Shown piece by piece: positions 11,078-20,763 of a DNA stretch of 64,000 nt. The translations under genes were made by a program, and so were the position numbers. Location: positions 1 to 64,000 of the forward strand of contig NZ_JAIRBB010000002.1 of the NCBI RefSeq assembly GCF_022008395.1, written 5' to 3'. Source of the DNA: Aequorivita xiaoshiensis. Lineage in GTDB: Bacteria; Bacteroidota; Bacteroidia; Flavobacteriales; Flavobacteriaceae. The number at the start of each line of letters is the position of its first letter. Positions within the stretch are counted from its first letter, which is position 1. The notes beneath the pieces are model-generated. The model worked only from the letters and a program-made list of their open reading frames with translations. It searched no databases and was not told the origin of the DNA.

Positions 11078-13513
11078 ATGCAGTTTAACTACAAAAAGTT
11101 ACTTCCACATTTAGTTGTCTTCGTGTTATTCATAGTGACTTCCTTGGCCTATTTTAACCCGGTTTTACAAGGTAAAAAAATATTCCAAAGTGATATTGTT
11201 CAATATACTGGAATGGCCAAACAGCAAAATGATTTTCGTAAAAATACCGGGGAAGAAACTTTTTGGACAGACGCTGCTTTTGGTGGAATGCCAACTTATC
11301 AACTTGGTGCAAAATACCCGAATAACTATATAAAAGAGCTAGATCTTGCTATTCGATTTTTGCCGAGACCTGCAGATTATCTATTCCTTTATTTTATAGG
11401 AATGTATATTCTTTTCCTAGTGTTGAAAGTAGATTACAAACTTGCTTTTCTAGGGGCTTTAGCCTTTGGGTTTTCAACGTATTTAATAATAATATTAGGT
11501 GTCGGGCATAATGCTAAAGCACACGCTATAGCTTATATGCCATTGGTATTAAGCGGTATATTTCTCACTTTCCAGAGTAAATATCTTTGGGGGTTTTTAT
11601 TACTAACAGTTGCTATGGGATTGGAATTGACTGCAAATCACTTCCAAATGACATATTATTTAATGCTTCTGGTGATTATAATAGGTATTGTATATTTAAT
11701 TGATGCTTATAAAAAGAAAGAACTACCTCATTTCTTTAAAGCTGTTGGGTTAATGTGTATTTCGGTTATAATAGCCATTGGATTAAATGCGACTAATATT
11801 CTAGCAACAAAAGAATATGCCGACACTTCAACTCGTGGAAAATCGGAATTAACTATCAATGCAAACGGTACTCCAAAAGATAATAAAACTGGTTTAGATT
11901 ATGATTATATAACTGAATACAGCTACGGAAAGCTTGAAAGTTTCAATCTCTTTATCCCTCGTTTTATGGGAGGAAGTTCAACTGAAGACTTTCCTGAAGA
12001 TTCGAAAACTGTCGAAACCCTTCTGCGAATGGGCGCTTCACCTCAAGAAGCAAATCAAATGTTAAGTCAGATACCTATGTATTGGGGAGATCAATCGTTT
12101 GTTGGTGCACCTGCATACATTGGGGCGGTTATAATATTTCTTGCTGTCTTGGCTCTGTTTTTAGTTAGAGGTAGATTAAAATGGTGGTCTGTTTCTGCTT
12201 TTATTTTAATCTTACTACTTTCATGGGGTAAGAACTTTAGTGGGCTAACCGAATTCTTTATAGATTACGTGCCGCTTTACAATAAGTTTAGAGCCGTTTC
12301 TTCTATTCAAGTAATACTAGAGCTTATAATTCCTATTCTTGCTGTAGTTGGGCTTCATCAATTTTTCAATAATTTTGAAAGAGAAGAAGAAAAGAAAAAG
12401 GCATTGTTGTATTCTACTGGAATCGTAGGAGGGCTTACCTTGATATTTATACTATTTAAATCGACGCTTTTTGATTTTGCAAGTCCATATGATAGTTATT
12501 TTAGGGAGGAAATGGGACTACCATTTTTAGAAGCAATTCGTGAAGATAGAATGTCGCTTTTTACTTCTGATGCTATCCGATCACTAATATTTGTTATTCT
12601 ATCGGCTGCAGTTCTTTGGTTTTTTATGAAAGGAACCTTGAAAAAAGGAATTGCAATTGCAGGACTTTGCGTTTTGGTGTTAGTTGATTTAGTTGGCGTT
12701 GATAGACGATATGTAAACGAAGATGATTTTGTACAAGCTAGATTGGTTGAAGAACCATTTCAGAAAAATGGAGCCGATATTCAAATCTTAGAAGACGATG
12801 GTCATTTCAGGGTTTATGATGCTACTACAAATGCATTCAATAGTGCACGTGCAAGCTTTTATCACAATGCATTAGGAGGATATCACGCTGCAAAGCCGGG
12901 AAGAATTCAGGATTTGTTTGAGTTTTATATCAGCCAAGGAAATATTGGAATTCTGAATATGATGAATGTTCGTTACATCATTGCACAAAATAAAAATGGA
13001 GGTCCAGTAGCGCAACGAAATCCTTATGCAAATGGAAATGCTTGGTTTGTAGATAACGTACAACCGGCAGAAAATGCAGATCAGGAAATTCGACTTTTAG
13101 ATAGTTTAGATACTAAAAAGACTGCTGTAATAAACAAGGAGTTCCTTTCTAAAATACCTGCTAAAAATGTAGCCAGAGATAGTACAGCTTCTATTGAACT
13201 TGTAAGCTATAAGCCAAATTACTTAGTGTATGAAGCTTCAACCAAAACCGAGCAACTAGCAGTATTTTCGGAGGTTTATTATTCTAAAGGATGGAATGCT
13301 TATATTAACGGGAAACCTGTAGAATATTTTAGAGCAAACTATGTTTTAAGAGCTATGATTGTACCTGAAGGTAATAATAAGATAGAGTTCAAATTTGAGC
13401 CTAAGGTAATCCAAACAGGTAGTACAATTTCTACCATAAGTAGCATTATTCTCCTATTAATTTTATTAAGCGGGTTATATTTTTCATTTCGAAAGAAGGA
13501 AATTAAGAATTAA
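11078..13513 (+). CDS. YfhO family multi-pass membrane protein
   Basis: This 811-residue integral membrane protein has about a dozen hydrophobic segments in its first 540 residues, a periplasmic region (about 550-780) and a last TM helix near 785-803. Landmarks such as the DIVQYTGMAKQQ loop after TM1, GHNAKAHAIAYMP and the C-terminal SKGWNAYINGKPVEYFRANY match the YfhO family, thought to act in glycosylation of envelope polymers (YfhO of Bacillus is linked to lipoteichoic acid glycosylation). The GT-C-like architecture supports a polyprenyl-sugar-using transferase. The glycosyltransferase gene starts immediately after its stop codon. Confidence 0.88.
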   Translation: MQFNYKKLLPHLVVFVLFIVTSLAYFNPVLQGKKIFQSDIVQYTGMAKQQNDFRKNTGEETFWTDAAFGGMPTYQLGAKYPNNYIKELDLAIRFLPRPADYLFLYFIGMYILFLVLKVDYKLAFLGALAFGFSTYLIIILGVGHNAKAHAIAYMPLVLSGIFLTFQSKYLWGFLLLTVAMGLELTANHFQMTYYLMLLVIIIGIVYLIDAYKKKELPHFFKAVGLMCISVIIAIGLNATNILATKEYADTSTRGKSELTINANGTPKDNKTGLDYDYITEYSYGKLESFNLFIPRFMGGSSTEDFPEDSKTVETLLRMGASPQEANQMLSQIPMYWGDQSFVGAPAYIGAVIIFLAVLALFLVRGRLKWWSVSAFILILLLSWGKNFSGLTEFFIDYVPLYNKFRAVSSIQVILELIIPILAVVGLHQFFNNFEREEEKKKALLYSTGIVGGLTLIFILFKSTLFDFASPYDSYFREEMGLPFLEAIREDRMSLFTSDAIRSLIFVILSAAVLWFFMKGTLKKGIAIAGLCVLVLVDLVGVDRRYVNEDDFVQARLVEEPFQKNGADIQILEDDGHFRVYDATTNAFNSARASFYHNALGGYHAAKPGRIQDLFEFYISQGNIGILNMMNVRYIIAQNKNGGPVAQRNPYANGNAWFVDNVQPAENADQEIRLLDSLDTKKTAVINKEFLSKIPAKNVARDSTASIELVSYKPNYLVYEASTKTEQLAVFSEVYYSKGWNAYINGKPVEYFRANYVLRAMIVPEGNNKIEFKFEPKVIQTGSTISTISSIILLLILLSGLYFSFRKKEIKN

Positions 13514-14800
13514 ATGAAACGCGCTCTTATCGTTACATATTATTGGCCTCCAGCAGGTGGTCCCGGTGTTCAGCGCTGGTTAAAATTCGTGAAATACTTC
13601 AAGGAATTCGGCGTAGCGCCAATTGTTTATATCCCGGAAAATCCGAATTATCCGTTAGTTGATGAAAACTTTTCTGCCGAGATACCTTCAGACACTGAGA
13701 TTTTAAAACATCCTATAAAGGAACCCTATCGATTTGCTAAATTCTTTTCAAAAAAGAAAACTAAGCAGATGAGCAGTGGAATCATTCCTAAAAAAGATTC
13801 ATCTGCAATTGAGAAGGTAATGCTATATGTGCGCGGTAATTTTTTTATTCCCGATGCAAGAGTAGGATGGGTGAAGCCTTCGGTTAAGTATTTAACAGAT
13901 TACATTGAGAATAATTCAGTAGATGTTGTTATTACAACAGGGCCTCCACATAGTCTTCACTTAATTGGGATGAAGCTTCAGAAAGCGATGAATGTAAAAT
14001 GGATTGCAGATTTTCGCGATCCTTGGACAACGATACATTACCATAAATCACTTCGGTTAAATAAATCTTCAGAAAAAAAGCACAAAGCATTAGAAGCCGC
14101 CGTGTTAAATGCTGCGGATGTTGTAACCGTTACAAGCCCTACCACCAAAAAGGAGTTTGAGGTAATTACAAATAGACCAATTGAAGTAATTACAAACGGA
14201 TTCGATAGTTGGAAAGAGATGGAATACAATTTAGATATAAAGTTTTCTATTTCTCATATTGGTTCTTTATTAAGTGAGCGAAATCCAAAGAACTTATGGA
14301 ATGTTCTTGCCGAAATTTGTAATGAAAACAGTTCATTTAAAAGAGATTTAGAACTGAAATTTGCTGGCGCCGTTAGCGATGAAGTAAAAGAAAGTCTATC
14401 TGAGTTTAATCTAGATGAAAACAGCAACTTTTTAGGATATGTATCACACTCGGAAGCTTTAAAACTGCAAAATGAAAGTCAGGTGCTACTTTTAGTTGAA
14501 ATAAATAGTGCTGAAACTCGAGCTATAATTCCAGGAAAACTCTTCGAATACTTAGCTGCAAAACGTCCAATTATTGCTTTAGGACCAAATAAAAGTGATA
14601 TAGAAGCGATAGTGGATGAAACAAAATCTGGAAAATTCTTTGATTACTCTGAAGACAAAGAATTAAAAAATGAAATTCTCCGACTTTATGAACAGTATAA
14701 AACAGGTGATTTAAAAGTTGCTTCCGAAGGAGTTGATAGGTTTAGTCGCAAACAACTTACCAAACAGATGTCGGCTTTGATAAAGGATGTTAGCTTATAA
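13514..14800 (+). CDS. Glycosyltransferase, GT4/GT1-like fold
   Basis: This 428-residue GT-B type transferase has an N-terminal YYWPPAGGPGVQRWLKFVKY motif typical of family 4 glycosyltransferases in Bacteroidota. WIADFRDPW lies near residue 166, and a C-terminal nucleotide-sugar region contains PGKLFEYLAAKRPIIALGP with the conserved Glu. It directly abuts the YfhO gene (0 bases), so both likely build or decorate the same envelope glycan. Donor and acceptor are unknown. Confidence 0.88.
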   Translation: MKRALIVTYYWPPAGGPGVQRWLKFVKYFKEFGVAPIVYIPENPNYPLVDENFSAEIPSDTEILKHPIKEPYRFAKFFSKKKTKQMSSGIIPKKDSSAIEKVMLYVRGNFFIPDARVGWVKPSVKYLTDYIENNSVDVVITTGPPHSLHLIGMKLQKAMNVKWIADFRDPWTTIHYHKSLRLNKSSEKKHKALEAAVLNAADVVTVTSPTTKKEFEVITNRPIEVITNGFDSWKEMEYNLDIKFSISHIGSLLSERNPKNLWNVLAEICNENSSFKRDLELKFAGAVSDEVKESLSEFNLDENSNFLGYVSHSEALKLQNESQVLLLVEINSAETRAIIPGKLFEYLAAKRPIIALGPNKSDIEAIVDETKSGKFFDYSEDKELKNEILRLYEQYKTGDLKVASEGVDRFSRKQLTKQMSALIKDVSL

Positions 14801-14824
14801 AGTTCTACTTATTAGTTCAAACTA

Positions 14825-16003
14825 CTATTTCTTTCCTAAGTAATATACTAAAAATATATAGCGAATTGCCAAAGCAATTAGTAATGGCAATAGGCCAATT
14901 GCAAACACTTGTACGCCTGTAATCCAATGAAGGGTAAGTAGGCTTAAAAGCACTAATAGAAGCATAAAATAACGCTTCATATTTGGTGAAATATCCTTCT
15001 TTGCAACTGCTACAATTACGAAAATTGAAATAGGAAAAGCCCACAACAAATTGTAATTATTGGCAGTCGCACTATGGTCTGTAGCAAACCAAAGAAGGAA
15101 AAGTAGAATTCCTATAATACCTGTAGATAAAAAAATAATTAAGTCTAAGTAGCGGCTTCGTTTATTTGTTTTAAAGTCTCTATAGGTTATGAAAATGATT
15201 AAAGCTCCAATAAGCCCGAAAATAAATAGTGGACTTAAAAAGAAATTACTTTGTGATGGAGTAGGAGTGTTTTCGTATAAACTGTTGGTTGTTTTAACTA
15301 AAGAAACCTTTTCTCCATTTCTATTAATATATGCGTTAGCGGCTCCTTGGAATACATATTCTGGTAGGAACTGATATTCAATCGGTTTTGCTTTTGTGTC
15401 TATTATAGCACCAAGAGCTGTGTCTATTCCTAAACTTCCCCAAGAATTTGCTTCAAGGTTTAATTGAATGAGTTGCCTAAAAGTTAGTTCTTCGGTGATA
15501 TGGTCATCATTAAACTCCAATTGTTTCCCGAGTACTATCCATAAAACATCGCGCATTTTAGTGGCGCAGTTGTCGTAAAAGAAATCGTATTTGTATTTTT
15601 TATTTTCAGGACGCGCATTATTCCATAGGAAGTCTGAGAGTTCTTGCTTTTCAGAATGCGTAAGGTTTAGAACTTGCTCTTTCATCCAGCGATTTTGCGC
15701 TACATAACGAGGATAGAAGTTTTTGTAATAATCTACGCCAAGTTGATAAAGTAATTTTCCTTGAGCGAACTTAAGGTAGAAATTCGGTGTATTAAAATCG
15801 TATTCACCGTAGTTGAACACTACATCCATTCCGTTAATACTATCTTGAATCCTAAAAGCGCTATGTCCAAACTTGTCGTAAAGTTCAGCTCCGGGACCAA
15901 TTGTGATAATACTTATTTCGGAAGTTTCTGATAATTGCGCAAACTGGGCATTTACTGAAACTGAAAAAAATAAAAGAAGTAATACTATGTAATTTTTCAC
16001 CAC
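14825..16003 (-). CDS. DUF4105 (Lnb N-terminal type) membrane protein
   Basis: This 392-residue protein has a signal peptide ending VNA-QF, a periplasmic domain (about 25-210) and several C-terminal TM helices (from about 258). The periplasmic part holds GHSAFRI (His47) and FFYDNCATKMRD (Cys146), the His/Cys pair of the DUF4105/Lnb_N domain. That NlpC/P60-related domain is the acyltransferase domain of Lnb, which makes lyso-form lipoproteins in some Firmicutes. The architecture, periplasmic domain plus TM bundle, also fits Lnb. The start is GTG at 16003 or the next GTG at 16000. An acyl-transfer role is an inference. Confidence 0.8.
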   Translation of the reverse strand: MVKNYIVLLLLFFSVSVNAQFAQLSETSEISIITIGPGAELYDKFGHSAFRIQDSINGMDVVFNYGEYDFNTPNFYLKFAQGKLLYQLGVDYYKNFYPRYVAQNRWMKEQVLNLTHSEKQELSDFLWNNARPENKKYKYDFFYDNCATKMRDVLWIVLGKQLEFNDDHITEELTFRQLIQLNLEANSWGSLGIDTALGAIIDTKAKPIEYQFLPEYVFQGAANAYINRNGEKVSLVKTTNSLYENTPTPSQSNFFLSPLFIFGLIGALIIFITYRDFKTNKRSRYLDLIIFLSTGIIGILLFLLWFATDHSATANNYNLLWAFPISIFVIVAVAKKDISPNMKRYFMLLLVLLSLLTLHWITGVQVFAIGLLPLLIALAIRYIFLVYYLGKK

Positions 16004-16053
16004 CTATAAACGATTATATGTTTTTTAAATATCTAATAAAAAGTTCAATTTTA

Positions 16054-17148
16054 TTATCTGAAAATTTCCCAATCTAATTTCAGCGAGAACACATTTGAAT
16101 ACAGTGCTGCACTTTGATCACCAATATCAGTTAATGCGTAATCTACTTGTATCCCTTTATATCTAAATCCTACGCCAATATTAGGCTGAAACCCTACAGC
16201 GTCAGAATTATCAAGTTGCTTTATATTTTGAAAATTACCAACTCCACCTCGAACATAAATCATGTCAATATATGCGAATTCAAGTCCTAGAGAAGGGGTG
16301 ATACTTGCAAATGAAGTGGAGATAATGTCGTTGGTTTCAGCAAATCTGAAATTTAAATCCACTTCAGCTAAAAGAGAAAAATCGTGGCGATAAACAAATT
16401 TTCGAGCTACCCCTAATTGAAGTTTTGGAATAGTAATTTCGGTGGTTTCAGGTAACTCTTGATTTTGACCTTCTACGGCTCCTTGAATTTCTGCAAACTT
16501 TTCTTCGTCTATGCTCCATGCGTTAAACGTTGTAGTAATATCTCGAGCCATAATTCCAAACATCCAATTTTCAGTTCTAAACTGCACAGCTGCATCCAAG
16601 CCAAATCCCCAAGATGATGCAAAATCACCTATAACTCTTCTAATAACTTTAGCATTAACACCATAGTTAAGACCATCTAAAGGGAGTCTTCGAGCGTATG
16701 AAAATGTAAACCCATAATCTGCTGTAGAGAATTTACTAATTCGATCGTATCTTATATTTCCTTCATCGTCAATAAGCTGAGTGGTGTTTAAAATATCGTC
16801 AACTCCAAAACGAATTGCAGAAAGTGCAACCGCGCTTCTGTCGTCTAGCGGCATTGCAAAGGCTGCGTAATCGTAATTAGCGATGTTTGCAAAGTACGAT
16901 GCGTGCATTAAGGATAACTGTTTGTCGTTGAGGTTTACTAATCCAGCGGGGTTCCAGTATCCAGAATTTACGTCGTTAGTTGAAGCAACCACAGCGTTGG
17001 CCATACCAAATGCAGCAGCATCTACACCAATGTTCATGAATTCGTTGGAATATTTACGTGCGGTTTGTGCTTGAGCAAAAACCGAGATAAGTACGATAAG
17101 TAGGAATAATCTATCTTTCAAGCCTGGAAATTTGGGCAAATATGACAC
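16054..17148 (-). CDS. PorV/PorQ-family outer-membrane protein
   Basis: This is a 364-residue predicted beta-barrel with a signal peptide (RLFLLIVLISVFAQA) and the N-terminal phrase MNIGVDAAAFGMANAVVAST followed by VNSGYWNPAGLVNL. That phrase is typical of the FadL-like PorV/PorQ family, which includes type IX secretion components. Many flavobacteria have several paralogues, so I do not call it PorV itself. The annotated start is GTG at 17148. A TTG at 17121 (giving MKDRLFLLIVLI) would place the signal peptide at the very N-terminus and is a credible alternative. Confidence 0.75.
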   Translation of the reverse strand: MSYLPKFPGLKDRLFLLIVLISVFAQAQTARKYSNEFMNIGVDAAAFGMANAVVASTNDVNSGYWNPAGLVNLNDKQLSLMHASYFANIANYDYAAFAMPLDDRSAVALSAIRFGVDDILNTTQLIDDEGNIRYDRISKFSTADYGFTFSYARRLPLDGLNYGVNAKVIRRVIGDFASSWGFGLDAAVQFRTENWMFGIMARDITTTFNAWSIDEEKFAEIQGAVEGQNQELPETTEITIPKLQLGVARKFVYRHDFSLLAEVDLNFRFAETNDIISTSFASITPSLGLEFAYIDMIYVRGGVGNFQNIKQLDNSDAVGFQPNIGVGFRYKGIQVDYALTDIGDQSAALYSNVFSLKLDWEIFR

Positions 17149-17248
17149 TATTTTATAAAATATTAAACTTAAAATTTATAGACATATTGCCTTAAATTAG
17201 CATAGGACGAAAATACTTTGTTATTTTTACACTTCCTACCAATAAATT

Positions 17249-17986
17249 ATGATAAAACAAATACCAAATATCATCACATCTTTAAACATTTTGTGTGGAT
17301 GTGTAGCAGTGCTTTTCGCTGTTTCAGGCGATTTAATAATAGCTTCAGTTTTTGCATTTCTAGGAATATTCTTTGATTTTTTTGACGGACTTGCAGCGCG
17401 TTTGCTAAAGGCGCAAAGTGAAATCGGACTTCAGTTAGATTCTCTTGCAGATGTTATTACAAGTGGAGTAGTACCAGGAGTTGTAATGTTTCAGTTATTG
17501 AATCTTTCTATCTTCGGACATATGCAAACGCTAACAGCGATTTTTTCGTTAGACGGGTGGAATGTAAGTTTTAATAATTACTTACCTCTTTTAGGGTTAA
17601 TGATTGTAATTGCCTCTGCTTACCGCTTGGCTAAGTTTAATGTAGATACGCGCCAAACCTCTGGATTTATTGGATTGCCAACGCCTGCTAATACTTTATT
17701 GATTTTAAGCCTTCCGCTAATTTTACAGTTTCAATATTCAGATTTAGCTGAAACGATAATTCTTAATAAATGGTTTTTAATTGGGATGACATTATTAAGT
17801 TGTATTCTGCTAAATGCCGAAATACCACTTTTCGCTTTAAAGTTTAAAACTTGGGATTTTAAAAGCAATACAATTCGTTATGTGTTTTTAGTATTGTGTG
17901 TTGTGCTTTTAGTCTTTATGAAGTTTTTAGCAATACCTTTTATAATCTTAATTTATATATTGCTTTCAATGTTCAGGAAAAGCTAA
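17249..17986 (+). CDS. pssA: CDP-diacylglycerol--serine O-phosphatidyltransferase
   Basis: PssA makes phosphatidylserine from CDP-diacylglycerol and L-serine, the first step to phosphatidylethanolamine. The 245-residue membrane protein has the complete CDP-alcohol phosphotransferase motif: D43-x2-D46-G47-x2-A50-R51-x8-G60-x3-D64-x3-D68 (the D64 to D68 stretch reads DSLAD). N-terminal PNIITSLNILCGC is typical of the type II (Bacillus-like) enzyme. About seven TM helices follow. It is divergent from the PorV/PorQ gene. Confidence 0.94.
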   Translation: MIKQIPNIITSLNILCGCVAVLFAVSGDLIIASVFAFLGIFFDFFDGLAARLLKAQSEIGLQLDSLADVITSGVVPGVVMFQLLNLSIFGHMQTLTAIFSLDGWNVSFNNYLPLLGLMIVIASAYRLAKFNVDTRQTSGFIGLPTPANTLLILSLPLILQFQYSDLAETIILNKWFLIGMTLLSCILLNAEIPLFALKFKTWDFKSNTIRYVFLVLCVVLLVFMKFLAIPFIILIYILLSMFRKS

Positions 17987-18126
17987 AGTATTAGGGTAAA
18001 AAGATTTGATGTTTGCTATTGAACACTCCTGAGTTTACAATTGAACAATAGGCTGGTTATATTTTAAAATTATAATTGAAGTTTAAAATTCCATCTGAAA
18101 AGATTAATATAAGGTGGGTTGAAAAA

Positions 18127-18867
18127 TTAGAATTCCAACTTCTTCTTTCTAAGCTCAAAGTTTTGACCTAGATATACTTTACGCACCATTTCATCAGCAG
18201 CTAATTCTTCTGGAACTCCATGTTTTAAAATACTTCCTTCAAACATAAGGTAGGTTCTGTCTGTAATAGCGAGCGTCTCTTGAACATTGTGGTCGGTAAT
18301 AAGGATTCCGATGTTTTTGTTTTTAAGCTTCGCTACAATACGCTGTATGTCTTCTACAGCTACAGGGTCAACTCCTGCAAAAGGTTCATCTAGCAAAATA
18401 AAGTGAGGGTCGGTTGCTAGCGCTCTTGCAATTTCAGTTCTACGTCTTTCTCCACCACTTAAAAGATCACCGCGGTTTTTGCGTATATGTCCCAAACCGA
18501 ATTCTTCGATTAAGGATTCCATTTTGGCATGTTGTTCTTTTTTAGAGAGTTTAGTGAGTTGTAAAACGCTTAAAATGTTATCTTCTACGCTTAGTTTTCT
18601 AAAAACTGAAGCTTCCTGCGCTAAATAACCAATACCATTTTGAGCACGTTTGTACATTGGATATTTGGTGATTTCTGTTCCTTCTAAATAAATATTACCG
18701 CCATTGGGTTTAATCAACCCTACTATCATATAAAACGAGGTGGTTTTACCGGCCCCATTGGGCCCCAGCAAACCTACAATTTCTCCTTGGTTTACTTCAA
18801 CTGTGATGCCTTTAACAACCTTTCGGCCTTTATACGATTTTACTAAGTTTTCGGCTTTTAGTTTCAT
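18127..18867 (-). CDS. lptB: LPS export ABC transporter ATPase LptB
   Basis: LptB powers extraction of lipopolysaccharide from the inner membrane with LptFG. The 246-residue protein has Walker [10 protein letters not shown] (about residue 35), [18 protein letters not shown] after the Q-loop, signature [16 protein letters not shown], Walker [14 protein letters not shown] and switch [11 protein letters not shown]. The EASVFRKL and [13 protein letters not shown] wording is diagnostic of LptB. No lptF/G/C/A gene adjoins; it sits downstream of an MsbA-like exporter. Confidence 0.95.
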   Translation of the reverse strand: MKLKAENLVKSYKGRKVVKGITVEVNQGEIVGLLGPNGAGKTTSFYMIVGLIKPNGGNIYLEGTEITKYPMYKRAQNGIGYLAQEASVFRKLSVEDNILSVLQLTKLSKKEQHAKMESLIEEFGLGHIRKNRGDLLSGGERRRTEIARALATDPHFILLDEPFAGVDPVAVEDIQRIVAKLKNKNIGILITDHNVQETLAITDRTYLMFEGSILKHGVPEELAADEMVRKVYLGQNFELRKKKLEF

Positions 18868-18933
18868 TTATTCTTTTTCTGAAGGTTCGACCACTCCCAA
18901 AGTTTCGGGATACGAAGATATTAATTATTTAAA

Positions 18934-20763
18934 TTACGCTAGCGATTGCATCTCAACCAAATTGTAATAAACTCCTTTTTTCTCTAAAAGTTCTTGGTGT
19001 TTACCTTGTTCTACAATCTCACCTTTCGAAAGTACCACTATTTTATCTGCATTTTGAATGGTAGAAAGTCTATGCGCAATTACAATTGAAGTTCTATTTT
19101 GCATCATTTTTTCTAATGCATCTTGAACCAAACGCTCACTTTCTGTGTCTAGGGCAGAGGTAGCTTCATCCAATATCATAATTGGCGGATTTTTAAGTAC
19201 AGCTCTAGCAATACTCAATCGTTGCTTTTGACCTCCACTTAATTTGTTCCCGCTATCACCAATATTTGTATTAAAGCCATCGGGTAGATTTTTAATGAAT
19301 TCATACGAATTACTAATTTCAGCAGCTTCCATTAATTCTACATCAGTAGCTAAGGGTTTCCCAAGCTTTAAATTGTTGGCAACGGAATCATTAAAGAGAA
19401 TAGAATCTTGTGATACAATTCCCATTAAACCGCGTAAAGATTTTTTCGAAATATTTTTAATATCAACACCATCAATCTCTATGCTCCCTTTGTTTACATC
19501 GTAAAAGCGTGTTAGCAAATTGGCGATGGTACTTTTTCCACTACCAGATTGCCCAACGAGCGCCACAGTTTTGCCTTTAGGGATTTCTAACGAAAAGTCT
19601 TTAAGTACGTATTGATCTTCGTACTTAAACGAAATATTCTTAATTGAAATTGTGCTGTCAAAACCTTCTTTTTGAACAGGATTTTCAATATCGGTAATTG
19701 TATTTTCGGCTTCTAACAATTCTAATATACGTTCCGCAGAACCATTTGCACGTTTTAAAGAGTAACTAGCTTTAGCGATCGCCTTTGCCGGGGTAAGAAT
19801 ATTATAAGCCAGCATTATATACCCAATAAAGAAACTAGCTTCTAAAGTTTCATCGATAAAAACTAAATACCCTCCGTAAACTAGCAAGATTCCGATTGTT
19901 ATAATCCCTAGAAGTTCACTTAAAGGTGAAGCTAGGTTTTGCCTGTTCATTACCTGATTGGAGTGTTTGTAGAATCGCTCGTTGCTATCTTCAAATTTCT
20001 TTTGAAAAAGTTCTTCGGCATGAAATGCTTTAATAATGCGAAGTCCACCCATTGTTTCTTCCAAAATAGAAAGGAAAACACCTTGTTCTTGTTGAACTTT
20101 TAAAGATTTCTTTTTTAGGGATTTTCCAACTTTTGAAATTAAAAACCCTGAAATAGGTAAAAACAGAAATACAAAAAGCGTAAGCTTAGCGCTTATAAAA
20201 AGCATAAATATCAAGGCGGCAATGATAGTTAAAGGCTCTCGAACAATCATTTCTAATACAGAAAGCACCGAATTTTTTACTTCATCTACATCCCCGCTTA
20301 ATCTTGAAATTGTATCTCCTTTTCTCTTTTCAGAATAAAATGCAAGTGGAAAACTAACAACTTTACTATAAAGTGCATTACGAAGGTCTTTTAATACGCC
20401 ATTGCGAAGAAAAGTTGCATAAAAAAGTGCTAAATAGTTACTTAGGTTTTTTAATAGGAATAGCGAAATAATAACGCCTACCATATACATAAGCACCATA
20501 AACTCACCGTGATTATTGATACTTTCAATTATAAAATAATTGAGATATTCCTGCGCATAATCCTTTGCGCTAGTAATACCTTCATAAATAGGTTTTGGTC
20601 CTAGGCTACGCTCATTACTGAATATTATTTCCAAAACGGGAATTAATGCTACAAAAGAAAGTGTGCTAAACAATGCGTACAATATGTTAAAAAATATGTT
20701 CAGATATGCATATTTTTTATACGGGTAGGCGTAACGCAGTATTTTTTTGAAGTAATGATTCAT
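18934..20763 (-). CDS. MsbA-like ABC exporter (fused permease and ATPase)
   Basis: This 609-residue half-transporter has six TM helices in about residues 18-325 and a C-terminal ATPase with Walker A GQSGSGKST, signature LSGGQKQRLSIARA, Walker B MILDEATSALD and His switch VIAHRLS. It resembles MsbA, the lipid A flippase, and its position beside lptB supports a lipid or LPS role, but paralogues of this family are numerous. Its ATG overlaps the stop codon of the phospho-sugar mutase by one base, so the two are translationally coupled. Confidence 0.88.
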   Translation of the reverse strand: MNHYFKKILRYAYPYKKYAYLNIFFNILYALFSTLSFVALIPVLEIIFSNERSLGPKPIYEGITSAKDYAQEYLNYFIIESINNHGEFMVLMYMVGVIISLFLLKNLSNYLALFYATFLRNGVLKDLRNALYSKVVSFPLAFYSEKRKGDTISRLSGDVDEVKNSVLSVLEMIVREPLTIIAALIFMLFISAKLTLFVFLFLPISGFLISKVGKSLKKKSLKVQQEQGVFLSILEETMGGLRIIKAFHAEELFQKKFEDSNERFYKHSNQVMNRQNLASPLSELLGIITIGILLVYGGYLVFIDETLEASFFIGYIMLAYNILTPAKAIAKASYSLKRANGSAERILELLEAENTITDIENPVQKEGFDSTISIKNISFKYEDQYVLKDFSLEIPKGKTVALVGQSGSGKSTIANLLTRFYDVNKGSIEIDGVDIKNISKKSLRGLMGIVSQDSILFNDSVANNLKLGKPLATDVELMEAAEISNSYEFIKNLPDGFNTNIGDSGNKLSGGQKQRLSIARAVLKNPPIMILDEATSALDTESERLVQDALEKMMQNRTSIVIAHRLSTIQNADKIVVLSKGEIVEQGKHQELLEKKGVYYNLVEMQSLA

